From Oxytricha trifallax (taxonomy: Eukaryota; Ciliophora; Spirotrichea; Sporadotrichida; Oxytrichidae), in contig ARYC01003567.1 in assembly GCA_000711775.1 (NCBI GenBank), positions 1-64,000 of the forward strand: 64,000 nucleotides of DNA, in the 5' to 3' direction. This document shows positions 25,862 through 38,425 of this stretch, piece by piece. The notes under the pieces were generated by a model. It did not search any database, had not been told where the DNA came from, and was given only the letters and a program-made list of their open reading frames with translations. Within the stretch, counting starts at the first letter, position 1. Each line of letters begins with the position of its first letter. The translations under genes and the position numbers were made by a program.

Positions 25862-26705
25862 ATTTAAAGAAACGTATTAAATCAATTAATCAAGATGCCT
25901 AATGCCTAAATGTTGAATAGAAATTGCTGTTTTTTCCAGCGACTTGAAAAAATATAGACCTCGACAGATCATATTCAATCATGTTAAAGTAAAAATAATA
26001 AAGTATACAAGAGCAGTCTATAAAAACTTAAAATGTGAACACAATCTCACAGATAATTCTTTAATCAATTTAAGACGATGCGTATGCCTAATGGTCGAAT
26101 AAAAATTGCTTTGTTTCCCAGCGACTTCAATATTTTTTGATCTCGAAAAATTATATTCATTCATGTAAAAATCAAAATAAAATAGTTTAAAAGAGCAGTC
26201 TCTAAAAACTTAAAATGATAACAATATCTCAAAGATACTTATTAAATCAATTAACCACGATGACTATGCCAAAATTTCGAAATGAAAAACTATGTTCCCC
26301 ACCGACTTCAATTATTATAGACCTCGACAGAATATATTCATTCATGTAAAAGTCAAAATTATAAAGTATATAAGAGCAGTCTCTATAAACTTAAAATGTG
26401 ACTAAAATCTCAAGGATACTTCTTAAATCAATAAAGAACGATGAGTATGCAAAAATGTCGAATAGAAGTAGCTATATTTATCAGCGACTTCAAAAATTAT
26501 AGACCTTGACAGATTATATTCATTCATGTTAAATTCAAAATAAAACAGTATAAAAGAGCAGTATCTAAAAATTTAATATGAGAACTTAATCTCAAAGATA
26601 CTTATTAAATCAATTAACCACGATGCCTATCCCTAAATGTCGAATAGAAAAACTATGTTCCCCAGCGACTTCAAAAAATATTGATCTTGACAGATTTTTT
26701 TCATT
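25862..26705 (+). repeat. 181-bp satellite, second block (about 4.5 units)
   Basis: The same anchor as in the first block recurs at about 26011, 26193, 26373 and 26555, spaced 180-182 bp apart. It continues the family interrupted by the 609-bp array. Confidence 0.8.
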
Positions 26706-27494
26706 CGTTAATGTTGAAATAATAATATTATGCATGTAATCGTTTCTTAATTTATGGTTTTTAATTTCTTTAGTGAAAATGGAACATCGATGACCATTTA
26801 ATTGTTGTTTTCATACTAATTAAAATGCGGTGAACAATAATAAACCACCTTAAGATGTTTGAGAGCATTGCCTTCATGAAGGGTTTTGAAATGCACAATA
26901 TTTATATGTGTGACATAAATAAATCATGTTTGGAATTATCATAAAATCTAAGGTAATCATTTTGCCACTTTAAGTCGCAACATCATTGACTATTTTATAT
27001 TGTGTTTTCAAACTAATTAACTTGTGGTGAATAATATTAAACCATTTTATGGAGTTTAAGAGTATTGCCTCCATGAGGGTTTTGAATATGAACAATTTCT
27101 AGGTGTGGTACTTCAAAATGACATGTTTTGAATTGTCTAAAATCTTATTAAACCATTTTCAAGTTTTGTATGTCATCGTCAAATGCAAAGGGAATTATCT
27201 TGCGAGCTTATAATAAAGAAAATTGTTACAAGCAAAAGTAGTATACTTTCAAATTCACAATAGTTTATTTTCTTGCCGATTATTGACTTTCATAAAGTAT
27301 ATGTTGAAATAAAAATATTAAGTATGTAATCGTCTATTAATTTAAGGTAATTAATTTCTTAAGTGAAAAGGGAATATCAGTGACCATTTTATATTGTGTT
27401 TTCAGACTAATTAAATTGTGGTGAACTATTATAATAAACCACTTTAAGGTGTTGGAGAGCATTGCCTTCATGAAGGGTTTTGAAATGAACAATA
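26706..27494 (+). repeat. 198-bp repeat array, left part
   Basis: A unit containing GAGCATTGCCTTCATGAAGG and GGTTTTGAAATG..CAATAT occurs near 26863, 27061 and 27461, consistent with a period near 198 bp and one divergent unit. The array resumes after the transposon at 31104. Confidence 0.7.
27031..27300 (+). repeat. ~270-bp direct repeat, right copy
   Basis: Matches 22800-23078 with few differences. It lies 4.2 kb from the left copy in the same orientation. Confidence 0.75.
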
Positions 27495-27502
27495 TTTATA
27501 TG
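27495..27502. repeat. Left 8-bp target-site duplication of the Merlin element
   Basis: TTTATATG precedes the element and is repeated at 31096-31103. In the neighbouring repeat units the same place reads TTTATATG once, which shows the pre-insertion site. Confidence 0.8.
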
Positions 27503-27740
27503 GGGTGGTGACGTCAGGGATCGCTACGTGACGTCCAGACTTGCTACATGACGTCAGCCCTTGATATATGATTACGACACTTTATAAAGCATATTATCAA
27601 ATTTAAAACAATTTCTACAATAAATGTCTAATATTATTAATTTTTTAAGTAACTAATCTATAATATTCGTATTAATAGTTTTATCTAAGTTCTAATTTTA
27701 AATTGCAATTATTTTTTAATATACATTTTTATTCAATTAT

Positions 27741-28162
27741 TATTGTATTAATACATTTGATTTGGGAAAAATAAAATAAATTAAATTAAAATAATATGAA
27801 ATTCGTGGCAGTTAACTTTCTGGAAACCTAGACAAATAGTACTTGTTCGATAGAGAATTCAAATTCAGCTGGACTTTACTGTTGGCGGTACCCCTCTATC
27901 GCATCGTTAGAAGAGAGATAACTCGACTTTAATTTGAGTATTAAAATCAACTAAACAAACCACAAAAAATTAAAGTCGAGTTATCTCTCGCTTCTACGAT
28001 GCGATAGAGGGGTACCGCCAATAGTAAAGTCCAGCTGAATTTGAATTCTCTATCAAACAAGTACCATATTTTCTAGGTTTCCAGAAAGTTAGCTGCCACG
28101 AATTTCATATTATTTTAATTTAATTTATTTTATTTCCCAAATCAAATGTACTCCTACAATAA
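27741..28162. mobile_element. TA-flanked palindromic miniature element, subfamily A (divergent)
   Basis: Ends resemble TATTGTAGGAATACATTTGA and its complement, with a changed left tip (TATTGTATTAATAC). Almost the whole element is an inverted repeat, including GGCGGTACC, TCTATCGCATCG and AACTCGACTTTAATTT in both arms. It matches 35251-35669 in its inner sequence. It sits inside the Merlin element, so it inserted later. Confidence 0.8.
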
Positions 28163-28500
28163 TCATTTTTAAATATACATAAAATTTCTGAAAATTTAAT
28201 ACTATTAAAACTTTTTGCTATAAAATTCTTGTTTCAATGAAATATGAAAGCCAATATAACAAAAATATTTGTATAAACTTTTAACTTTATAAAAATTTAC
28301 TAATATAGCAACATTTAATTATCTACAATGACATTTTAATATCAATCTAATAATTTAAAATTTGCTTAAATAAAAAAAAAACATGATTTTAAGGGAAATG
28401 AGTTTAAGAGTTATTTTCAATTTGCATCAATTATTTAAAACATAAAATAAATAAAAATGTAAATTAATCTGAATACACATTCAATTATTATGCACTTTTA

Positions 28501-30045
28501 TCATTGTTTCATTATATAAATTCCTTTCTTCAGTAGTCCTAAGCATATGTTAATTCCTTCGAATAGAGCTTCAAATAAGGATAGTTCAACAATATGAGGG
28601 ATCCCGGGCATTTAATTATATATGTGTTTTATGTAGTATTTTAAAACTCCCCATAACCCCTCTATCAAGTTACTGTGATACATTGTTCGCCTCAAACCCC
28701 CCTAATGTCAGGAACATGCTTTTCATGAAATATATGTAAATGTTTCCAGTCGACATCAAGTTAGGATGCCCAGCCTTCGGTGTGCACTATACTTCCTCTC
28801 TCTCTACGTTTTAACTTATGATGTCCTATGTCGTCTAGGTAGTTCTATCGGCAACTATAAATAACTTGCATCTTTGAGACCGTTCCTCTATCAGACCTAC
28901 CACCCAAATTTGATTAATATAAATTGTGTCTTCCGGAAAGCAATAACTAACTGCAGTATGTGACCAGAGGGATTCATTATTTAAAATATCATATAATTTA
29001 CAAGTAATTCCATTTTTTAAATAAATACTTTAGTATTGTATATTTTTTTACAAATATATGCGTATTTATACTAAATTTAAATTGCAAATAAGTAAGTGGA
29101 TTTTGAAATAGACTTACGAAATGTTTTGCATGTAAATAAAAAGAAAAAACCATTTTGAAATATATGTAAATTCAAAAGTATTTTAGAAAAGTAATTAAAG
29201 AATAAATATATTTTTAAATAAATATAATTTATTGCGATCATAACTAAACATATTTAATAAAACAGCACTCAATATAGTACTAACATTATTTACTCAATTA
29301 ATTTCAAAATTTTTTATATTGAAATCATAAACAACAATAATCATAATCATCTATATTACTTTTATAGTAATTAATTCAAGAGTTCATTAAATTTATTTTA
29401 TGAACTTCTAATATTTATTTAAATAATTTTTTTTACAATAATGTATTATATTTGCTGTCCTCAAAATATATTACTTTCCTATAAATTATTCATTGACCTG
29501 TATATCTCCAGATAGTAAATATTCGCTTTACTACCTTTTAAGATTTACAATAATGATATTTCTAATAGGAGCTATAACTTTTCATATTGTTTCCTCGTTG
29601 TTTGTAAATTGTAACTATCACACAGCTATTTACTATCTCCGTTATATTATTCCCATCAGGAAAAAGCATGAAAAGTAAAACACTACATCAAATTTTTAAA
29701 TAGATTATTTTGCTTTTTATATTATCTAATGTCATTATATCATTTTGAAATTTTTTTTTTCAAATCACTAGTTTAGTAACTATTTTTTTAATACCTTTTA
29801 TTTTTTTAAAGAAATTTTTTAATTAAAATTTCTTATAATTTATCTATAAGGTCATAAAATACAAAAACTTATGAGATTAAAATTAATTCTTTTTATAATC
29901 ATGAATTTGATCAATAAAATTATTGGGGATTACATCATGGTAAGTTGGCAATGGGAGTGTATTAGGACAGTAATAGTTAAGTCCGGTTTTAAAAGTTTTC
30001 CGTGTTTGGCATTTGTAGTTTTTGCACTTGAAATGACAGGTATCT
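28501..30045 (-). pseudogene. Merlin transposase (IS1016/ISXO2-like DDE), decayed
   Basis: It would cut and rejoin the ends of its own element. The minus strand shows the family's motifs in order, but in three frames. An N-terminal zinc-ribbon-like block comes first (CHFKCKNYKCQTRKTFKTG, near 30040-29985). QIWVVGLIEERSQRCKLFIV and then ADRTTQTTQDI follow near 28905-28830, then HTEGWAS near 28790, and SNLIEGLWGVLKYYIKHIYN near 28690-28630. The tail ends in MKQ-TGA at 28501. These correspond to the usual W.G..ER...C....V.DR.....I, the T/S-D-GW block and the H/S-N-IE-GLW-LK block. The Asp of DGW is Glu here. Frame breaks lie near 28810 and 28715, and the region 29000-29850 is degraded or intronic. 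The standard-code plus-strand ORFs at 29493 and 29871 are shadows. Confidence 0.75.
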
Positions 30046-31095
30046 TTAATAGTTAACTATTATACCTGGAAAATATACATATCTTGCCCGTATTTTCAGC
30101 AAATAATACTATACTGAAGTAAACCTGCTATAATGAGTTTTTTTTTATTGCAATTTCTATATATCTGATATATTACTATTGTAACGCTCCCTGTGCAATT
30201 AATTCAATTAATTACTTTAACGTTTAATTATTATTAACGTTCATTTTTAATCTATGACTACAACAATAAAATGAATATATTCTATGGAACATATTTTATT
30301 AAATTTACTTAAATTACAAATATAAAAGATAAATCCCAGTTCTCTTAAACAAATGTATTTTATTTGTTATATTAATATTTAGTGTATATTCATTGATTAA
30401 TTAATTAAGTTAAATTGTGTTTTTGTAAGAAATTCCTTACATTAACTACAAATAAATGATTTCAGAAATATTAAATAATAGAGCTTTGAAATATTATATT
30501 TTTCTTATTAAAATATTTTATTAATTATATATACACATTGTATAAGATTTAAATTTTCTTTAAATATTCTTTGGATATGTTAAGTATATTAAAAGTAATT
30601 CATGAAATTTTTTTATTATATCATCACTTTCATGATAATTGAACCTTTTTATCATTTAAAAATGTAATGAAGTTATTATATCGAAATATTTATTATGAGG
30701 AAGATACTATGAAGCTGTAGCTGTCAATTTATTTTCTTACACATTAAATAAATATATCAATAATTTAAATTGATATATTTATAAAAACTACAATCTTAGA
30801 GATTATTTTTTTATTATATTTATTAATAATTTTTACTAATAGTTTAAAAGATGAAATTTTTTGTACAATTACAATTAACATAAATTAAAGGTATTAAATT
30901 ATTATTATATTAGGTAGTTGAAACTTGTATAAGGTCTTAGACATAAAAATTTTGTTATTGTAGAAATTGTTTTAAATTTGATATTATGCTTTATATAGTG
31001 TCAAAATCATGTAGCAAGGGCTGACGTCATGTAGCAAGTCTGGATTTCATGTAGCAAGTCCAGACGTCATGTAGCAAGCCCTGACGTCAGTACCC

Positions 31096-31103
31096 TTTAT
31101 ATG
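31096..31103. repeat. Right 8-bp target-site duplication
   Basis: TTTATATG, an exact copy of 27495-27502. Confidence 0.8.
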
Positions 31104-31350
31104 TGTATCATAAATAAAAAATGTTTTGAATTATCCTAAAATCTAAGGTAATCATTTTGCCACTTGAAGATGCAACATCAGTGACCATTTTATATTGTGT
31201 TTTCAGACTAATTAAATTGTGTTGAACAATATTAAATCATTTTAAGGTGTTTAAGAGCATTGCCTTCATGATGGGTTTTGAAAATGAACAATTTCTATAT
31301 GTGTTTGACATGAAAATATTTGACATAAATTTAAGCATGATATTTTCAAA
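31104..31350 (+). repeat. 198-bp repeat array, right part
   Basis: Resumes the unit with GAGCATTGCCTTCATGATGG near 31257. Removing the transposon and one target copy puts this anchor 198 bp after the one at 27461. Confidence 0.7.
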
Positions 31351-31354
31351 ATCA

Positions 31355-31660
31355 TTTATTTATACCAATGAATCTATCACTACTTTTACATGGAGTTATT
31401 GATCATCATTTTGTAAGATCAGAAGTGGGAATCACGCTAGTAAAGTACTTAATGACAAAACCAACATATGCCTCTAGTTGCTGCGATTTTCTCGTGTTCT
31501 TGTTAGTTGACTATTCCAGACATTTACAAACACGCAATCATTGTCATCTAGCTAGCAAATCAATCGTTCCTACTCAAGATCAAATCATTTATTTTTGCCT
31601 TTAAGAGCAAGTGTGGAAGTGGATTAGCTGCTTACTTATAATAAATAATATTATGATGTG
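31355..31660 (-). pseudogene. Coding-like segment, strand uncertain
   Basis: The composition is more balanced than the flanks. With TAG as Gln the minus strand reads RLICQLDDNDCVFVNVWNSQ followed by LTRTRENRSNQRHM, which is protein-like. The plus strand carries a 78-codon standard ORF at 31368-31604 that may be its shadow. No motif, start or partner exon was identified. Confidence 0.25.
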
Positions 31661-32550
31661 AAGTTAACTTAGATGATTGTTATTCAAAAAAATTACTACT
31701 TGTATGATAGAAAATTCAATTACTTAGCTTGTTGAACCTTGTATTTGAAAATAAAGTTTGAATTAATATATCATGGAACTTAAATTATTTAAAAATATAT
31801 TAATAAATCACATAAATTAAAATATTTATTTAGTGATAATCAAGCATAGAATGAGTCAGAACACTCCTATAGTCTATATGACTATAATTGCAACTTGTAA
31901 TCATTGACTTCGATAAATCCTCACGATAAGCTTAATCAGTTATTGGTGTGAACAACCCAGGAATTGCTCACTATAAATCAGTAAAGCGCGACTACTTCAA
32001 TCGAGTATCAATTTGTTAATATGGTCATCCTGCAATATATTTGTATTTTGTAATCATCGATATTACAGTATTTACAATATTTTTGAAATCAATGAAATTT
32101 CAAGATTATGGTGCTAGATAATAATAATAATTGAGAGCTGTAATTTAAGTCTATAGAATTTATAGACTGTTACTGATAAATATCAAATGCATTGTTTTTT
32201 TTAATTGTTTACTGCTACAATTCTCACAATGTGGTAAAATGATTATAAAACGAAACGAATTTATTTTTTAGTTATATATTGATAATATTAAATATATTTG
32301 TTTTTTTATAAATGTTTTTTCTTGCTTTATTTTTATTAAGATTTTATCTGATAAAATTATTGATATTTCAATTGATTATATTCTTAAAAACTGATGTTAT
32401 ATATTATAGAAATAGATAAATATTAATTGTTAATCGGTAATTGTGTGGTAAGGATACAAGTCGCTATTATTATTTATCATAAGAATTAGTAATGATATAT
32501 ACCTTGTTGGTTTAATCCCCAGTATTAATTTCTGTAAAGCATTAAATAAT
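31660..32550. other. AT-rich region, no gene seen
   Basis: No supported frame. It borders the miniature element at 32556. Confidence 0.4.
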
Positions 32551-32555
32551 AATAA

Positions 32556-32975
32556 TATTGTAGGAATACATTTGATTTGGGAAAATGAATTAAAATTAAA
32601 ATTAATTAATTATTAATTACCTTCAGTTATGTTTTTGGAAAATGTCTCCAAACCCTCACAATATTATACTCTCTGGATAGCGCATTAAAAATGAGACGGT
32701 GGTTGTTATTGCTATAATGAATTTATCTCATCGCCCAAGCGAGAAAAACCCATTATACTATTTTTGGGAGTTAGCTCAAAATCAAAATATCTCGCTTCCT
32801 GGGATGATTCAGGAATATTGCCAATAGTAAAGTCCAGCTTAAATTGCGGGATCTACCGTAGAATCCATTTATTTTTGAATTTTGAGTCACTTTGGATTTG
32901 ATAACTGCCATGATTTTAATATTTAATTAATTTAATTTTAATTCATTTTCCCAAATCGAATGTATTCCTATAATA
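32556..32975. mobile_element. TA-flanked palindromic miniature element, subfamily B
   Basis: Ends TATTGTAGGAATACATTTGA and the complement of TATTATAGGAATACATTCGA. TA at each end suggests a Tc1/mariner-type TA duplication. Inner arms hold TATACTCTCTGGATAGCGCA and ATCTCGCTTCCTGGGATGAT-type sequence. It is close to 38006-38425 and 48655-49067. Confidence 0.85.
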
Positions 32976-32989
32976 ATAATAAGAATAAA

Positions 32990-34570
32990 TTTTCAAAAAA
33001 CAATAATTTTTTAATATTCTTGATATTTGTATAATTTAACTTCATTTTTATTGAGCTCTAAGTTTACTTTTATAAATTTCTGCATCCTAAAGATAATTAC
33101 ATAAAATCTCTGAGTATATTAAAATCTTGCACTTTAGCGTCTTTTTCTATTTAAAATATTTAAACTCTTATTTTGTGCATTAATTAGGTCAAGATATTGT
33201 TTGGTCACCATCTTTTCTAAATTACAGGTGTTATTTTCATTTAAAATGCATATAATTAGCAACAATTATGTAAAGTGATATTTAAGGATGTGCAAAATTC
33301 AATCTTCCAATACTTAGATTGATTGATGTTTTCGAGTAAATTAAGGAAGCTTTATATTAAATCTATAGATATTCAATTTTCTGTTTCTTTAGAAAGAAGT
33401 AGACTAACCAAATTTTTCTTCCCTTTTCTTTATTATACTATATTGGCGTTATTTTCTTCAAAAATTCCATTATTTTCACAAAATTAGTCTCTATTTTGAT
33501 TATTCTACCTCTACAAATTGTTTTAGTTTATTTTATAATAATGATCAGCATCAACCATTAATAAGTCATTTAATGTAGCTTTTATTTTAAGCAAATTTGT
33601 GAAACTTATATAGATCTCCGTTTTAGTTATTCTAAATTTTTGTTTTTTCGCTGTAAAGTTCGCTTATAATGAATACAGGTTATACCTCCACGTTCAATGC
33701 TACTAGAAGATTAATATTCCTCTTATTAAGCACATTAAATATATAATAATAATAATATTTTGAGTGTTTTACAAATGACTACTACTAGGATATTGGCAAT
33801 AAACCACAATGATTAAAAAAATAGAATGATTTCTCAGTTTATAAGATTTCATTGATTCAATCAATTTACAATTTAAGAATATTCAAGTTTATATCTAAAA
33901 GAATTAAAAAGAAGACTTCTATGAATTGATGATCTCTTTCAAATAGTAAAGAAGAAGAGCAAAACAGAAAAATAAAATTAGGTATATAGACAAGAACTAT
34001 GATAATTCAATTAATAATACTTTTAGAATATACAAGACATTATCAGTAAAACTCAAATTTATATATTATTAAGTTCAAATTATTTAAATATATTATTGAT
34101 GATAAATCTTCCAAAATTAGAAATTCTAATAACTTTAAAATTAACGTAATATACTTTCTATTTGCTAAATTAAAATAGAATTATGTCAATGAAACTGTAT
34201 AAAACACCTCTCAAAGATTAAGGATCCTTTCTAAAGATTATTATCAGTAAGTATTTATTATATACAAAATTTCAGCATTTATCCTCAAAATTCACATAAG
34301 GCAATAAAAACCTCTAATTCACTTCAATACAATTTGACTATTTCATAAAATAGGATGATAAAAATGCGATAAAATATGAATATAATGCGCAGCATCTTTT
34401 CTAAAAAATTATTAGTCTAATATTAATGATATAAAATACTTCTATAATTTCTTCTTCTTTAAATAACAATTGATTTAGAAAAAAGATTAATTATAAAATA
34501 AAGACTTTTGTATCATAAAACTAAGAATATATCATTAATCATAGCATGCAAAATAAGTTAAAGTTAATTC
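32990..34570. other. AT-rich region, no gene seen
   Basis: No protein-like frame or recognisable repeat beyond simple A/T sequence. Confidence 0.4.
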
Positions 34571-34577
34571 ATTTTTA

Positions 34578-34839
34578 AAACCCCATAGATCAATTAAGAC
34601 ACGAAGATTGGGGTTAAGAACAATTAGATTAATAATTAATTATTATTGGCATACAATTATAATGTTTGGACTAATTATTAAAACTATTGGCTCTATTAAT
34701 TTTCCTTATAAAATAATCCAATCAGGGTATGTAAATTTGATTTTAGCCTAATTATATTTAATTTCACCCAATAATAATTAATTATTAATCTAATTGTTCT
34801 TAACCCCAATCTTCGTGTCTTAATTGATCTATGGGTTTT
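34578..34839. repeat. Foldback repeat, ~72-bp arms
   Basis: Arms at 34578-34650 and 34768-34839 are near-perfect complements (starting about AAACCCCATAGATCAATTAA on the left) around a 117-bp centre. A target duplication is not clear. Confidence 0.75.
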
Positions 34840-35250
34840 TATTACACTTGCATTTACTTTAAATTAATAATATATAAATATTGCCAGTTCTTTTTAATTT
34901 AAACTTTTTTCATTTCTGATTATTTTGTATTTTATCAATATTAATAGCCAACATTTAGATAATAATGGCTGCCGCTTATTGGTTATACATCTAACATTAA
35001 ATCAAAATATAAATTTATGAATTTAGCTATTATGTTATTCAGATCATTTGCATCAATTCTCATTGTCTTATTTGATATTTTAATTTATTTTCATGTCCAA
35101 AATTTTTATTTTGTCGCAAAGCTTATTAAGTCCCAAAACTTATGTTTAATAATTCATTTAGGTGATGCAATATATTTGATAAACCTAGTTTTAATTTATA
35201 AATAATTATTTATCAAATTTTTAGGATTTTTGAATTAGATTAAATAATAT

Positions 35251-35669
35251 TATTGTAGGAATACATTCAAATTTGGGAAATTAATTAAAATTTAATAATT
35301 AATTAATTAAATTATTGGCAGTAAAAGTTGGCCAATTTGAACGATCTTGGGTTCATTCGATAGAGAATTCAAAATTAGCTGGACTTTATTATTGGCGGTA
35401 CTATTTTATCGCATCCCTGGAGCGAGATAACTTCACTTTAATGTGAGGGTATAATTTAATGAATTTAGATGTGTTTAATTAAAGTCGAGTTATCTCGCTC
35501 CAGGGATGCGATAAAATAGTACCGCCAATAATAAAGTCCAGCTAATTTTAAATTCTCTATCGAATGAGCCCAAGATCTTTCAAATTGGCCAACTTTAACT
35601 GCCAATAATTTAATTAATTAATTATTTAATTTAAATTAATTTCCCAAATTCGAATGTATTCCTACAATA
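35251..35669. mobile_element. TA-flanked palindromic miniature element, subfamily A
   Basis: Starts TATTGTAGGAATACATTCAA and ends in CGAATGTATTCCTACAATA. Arms of about 190 bp are near-perfect complements and include AATTGGCC, AGCTGGACTTTATTATTGGC and GATAACTTCACTTTAAT around a short AT centre. It shares its core with the copy at 27741. Confidence 0.88.
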
Positions 35670-35689
35670 ATAATGATACGATTGAAACA

Positions 35690-37720
35690 TTATATAAGTA
35701 ACTAAATAGAAACAAACTTCGAAACTTTACTATTTGATTGAATTAACATTTAAATTCTATATCAATTAATTATTTATTATAGTATCATAAAATGTTCAAC
35801 AAAGATGTTATAAGTTCTGTATATTTATTAAGGTCTATCTTTACTTTATTATAATAATTCATTTTTTATCCAATTCGAATTACGATATAACTGGGAATCG
35901 TTCAAGAATGAGTCGTAGTTGTAGTCTCTTTGATCTGACAGTTATACAGATTAAAACATCAGTTAATTGAGATTTACTATCATCTTATCTGTGCACCAAG
36001 ATCATTGAATATCTAGGTAAAGTAACCATTTTAGATCTACTTGTCAAGAAAACTTCTAAAAAACACTTAATGGCACCACTGATGCTAAAATAATTAAATT
36101 GTATGTATATTTATAGGAGTTATTGTAAAAGCCATTTAAAATGAAAATTAAATATGATATTACTCTTGATAATTTTTATAAATTCTCGCTTTTATACATT
36201 AAAATCAAAGCGCTGCTTTTATTATACTCCTCATGCATAATCAAAAGCAATACAGGGGTGGTCAATTAATCGTAGAGATAACAAAACCCATCCACTCTAG
36301 AATAGTGAGTTTTCTTTTTGCAACAGTTTGATAACTAAAGACTTGACTCCACATTATATTCTCTTTGGAGTCCTTTTTATGTCTAAAAAGCACAAACATC
36401 GATCATATTTACAAATAAATTAAAATCAAGTATTATTAATTTTAATATTTAAATTCTAAATTCGGGACAATATCACGATTTAAAACAAGAGAAATAAGAA
36501 AGTAAGATTGAGAAATAGAAAGCAAAGAAAGAGTTAGAGAAATCAAAGAAAATAACAGGTTTGGATAAGATGAAGGATTACTTATTTAATAGCTCATATT
36601 TAAATGAAACTATCTTATATAATCAGTTAGAATAAAACAATTTGCCAAGTTGTAGAAATAAATATTGATTTATGATACAACCTCATTTATAATATAAAAT
36701 TTAATGAATGTAATGTTTAAAATTTCATACTTAAATAAAAAGATGGAAGGTTATTGTAGACTACATTGTCTAATGACATAATCACTCGGTCTCATTGGTA
36801 CCATCCATCATTAAGAAGCTATTTGAAGCATTATCTCTTCAATTATTTGCCATCCTACAGTCAATGACTTGATTTAGAGGATAGGGGAAGTTGGCTAAGA
36901 GTTCCGCAATTATTAGTAATGAGTATGCTACTTTTACTAGTGAGGTAGCTTAGTGAAAAAAATAAAACTTTTTCCAGTTCTCTCCCTCCTCTTCCACCAA
37001 AATAAATTTGAATTATACTTTTACTTGATATTGCTATGTTGTCTTTGATATTAATAATATAATCATATAGTTACTTAAAGTTTTAAATCCATTTATTATT
37101 TCATTAAAATATAAAATTAATATTTAATAAACTCAATTTTTTGCATTAATATTTAGCATAAAGCCATGTTTCATTTATTTCTCAAAACTTATCAAATTAT
37201 GGTATTAAAACTAGTTCATGAGTATATTACATTGGATTACGTTGTTTAGACTTAAAAATTAGCATTATATTTTGCATAAATGACTTTCCGTTTTTATCAA
37301 AAGTAATTTCACTTTTAATGAATCTTTATTAGCAATTAATAAACATTATATTTTATAGTTTATCATTTTAGTGACTATAAATTAATTAATAAATAAAATG
37401 TAAATAAATTTTCTTTAAATTAATTTAATTATTAAAACTTAACAATCCTGAAATAATGATAAAAATTCTAGATTGGTGAGGTTGTAACGTAATAAGTCAT
37501 ATTAGTTTAATAGAGATTTTATTGTATAAATTAATTATAAGTAAAGTTCCTACATATACTATACTGACAATAAAATATAAATCAATTGCTTTAAAGAGTG
37601 TACAATAGGTGAATATTTGTTTATGATAGTCTCTTATATACATTAATATTAACACTTCAATTACATTGATTCTAGAGTGCTTAAAATTATTATTATAATG
37701 TTAGTCACTCTAGTAGCTAT
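35690..37720. other. AT-rich region, no gene supported
   Basis: Small less AT-rich patches near 35880-36090 and 36780-36960 do not give a convincing frame. Confidence 0.35.
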
Positions 37721-37729
37721 AGGGAGCTA

Positions 37730-37930
37730 CCTGAAAAAAATTTTATTTTTCTCAGTAGGCTCCCCAAGTAGTAAAAATAGAAATGTAATTATTAAATGTT
37801 GCATGATAGCTAAACAGCGAAAAGTACCCTAAAAATACATCAATGACAGCACTCTACTCAGTAATTGAAGACTATCTGCCAGCTGTTCTCGTTCTGTAAG
37901 ATGATTGAAGTCGATGCTATCAAGGGAATT
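37730..37930 (-). pseudogene. Short coding-like exon, unknown
   Basis: The minus strand reads SLDSIDFNHLTEREQLADSL and continues QLLSRVLSLMYFQGTFRC without interruption, an amphipathic, protein-like run. No family, start or neighbouring exon was recognised. Confidence 0.25.
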
Positions 37931-38005
37931 TATTATTTTATATAAAATTAGCATCAATCGTTTATCATCACATATTTTTAGTGAATATATTTTTATCTTA
38001 TTCAT

Positions 38006-38425
38006 TATTGTAGGAATACATTCGATTTGGGAAAATAAATTAAAATTAAAATTAATTATTTATTAATTACCTTCAGTTATGTTTTTGGAAAATGTCTGCA
38101 AACCATGACAATATTATACTCTCTGGATAGCGCATTAAAAATGAGACGGTGGTTGTTATTGCTATAATGAATTTATCTCATCGCTCAAGCGAGAAAAACC
38201 CATTATACTATTTTTGGGAGTTAGCTCAAAATCAAAATATCTCGCTTCCTGGGATGATTCAAGAATATTGGCAATAGTAAAGTCCAGCTAAAATTGCGGG
38301 ATCTACCGTAGAATCCATTTATTTTTAAATTTTAAGTTACTTTGGTTTTGATAACTGCCATGATTTTAATATTTAATTAATTTAATTTAAATTCATTTTC
38401 CCAAATCGAATGTATTCCTACAATA
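38006..38425. mobile_element. TA-flanked palindromic miniature element, subfamily B
   Basis: Starts TATTGTAGGAATACATTCGA and ends in its complement, with TA at both tips. It is nearly identical to 32556-32975, apart from a few substitutions. Confidence 0.9.

Larger units (their letters stand above)
27503..31095 (-). mobile_element. Merlin-class DNA transposon, 3593 bp, complete ends
   Basis: Terminal inverted repeats are GGGTGGTGACGTCAGGG on the left and the complement of GGGTACTGACGTCAGGG on the right. The inverted similarity extends to about 27623 on the left and 30955 on the right. Subterminal 20-bp units (CATGTAGCAAGTCCAGACGT type) occur four times on the right and about two and a half times on the left, with the palindrome TGACGTCA at both tips. 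An 8-bp duplication flanks it. A decayed transposase of the IS1016/ISXO2 type is on the minus strand, which fits Merlin, known for 8-9 bp duplications. A TA-flanked miniature element is nested inside at 27741-28162. The element lies in a 198-bp repeat array whose period is restored when it is removed. Confidence 0.85.

Noticed and set aside
29493-30056. Two plus-strand 61-aa ORFs inside the Merlin element
   Set aside because: The minus strand of the second gives a clear zinc-ribbon-like transposase N-terminus, and the first has no support.
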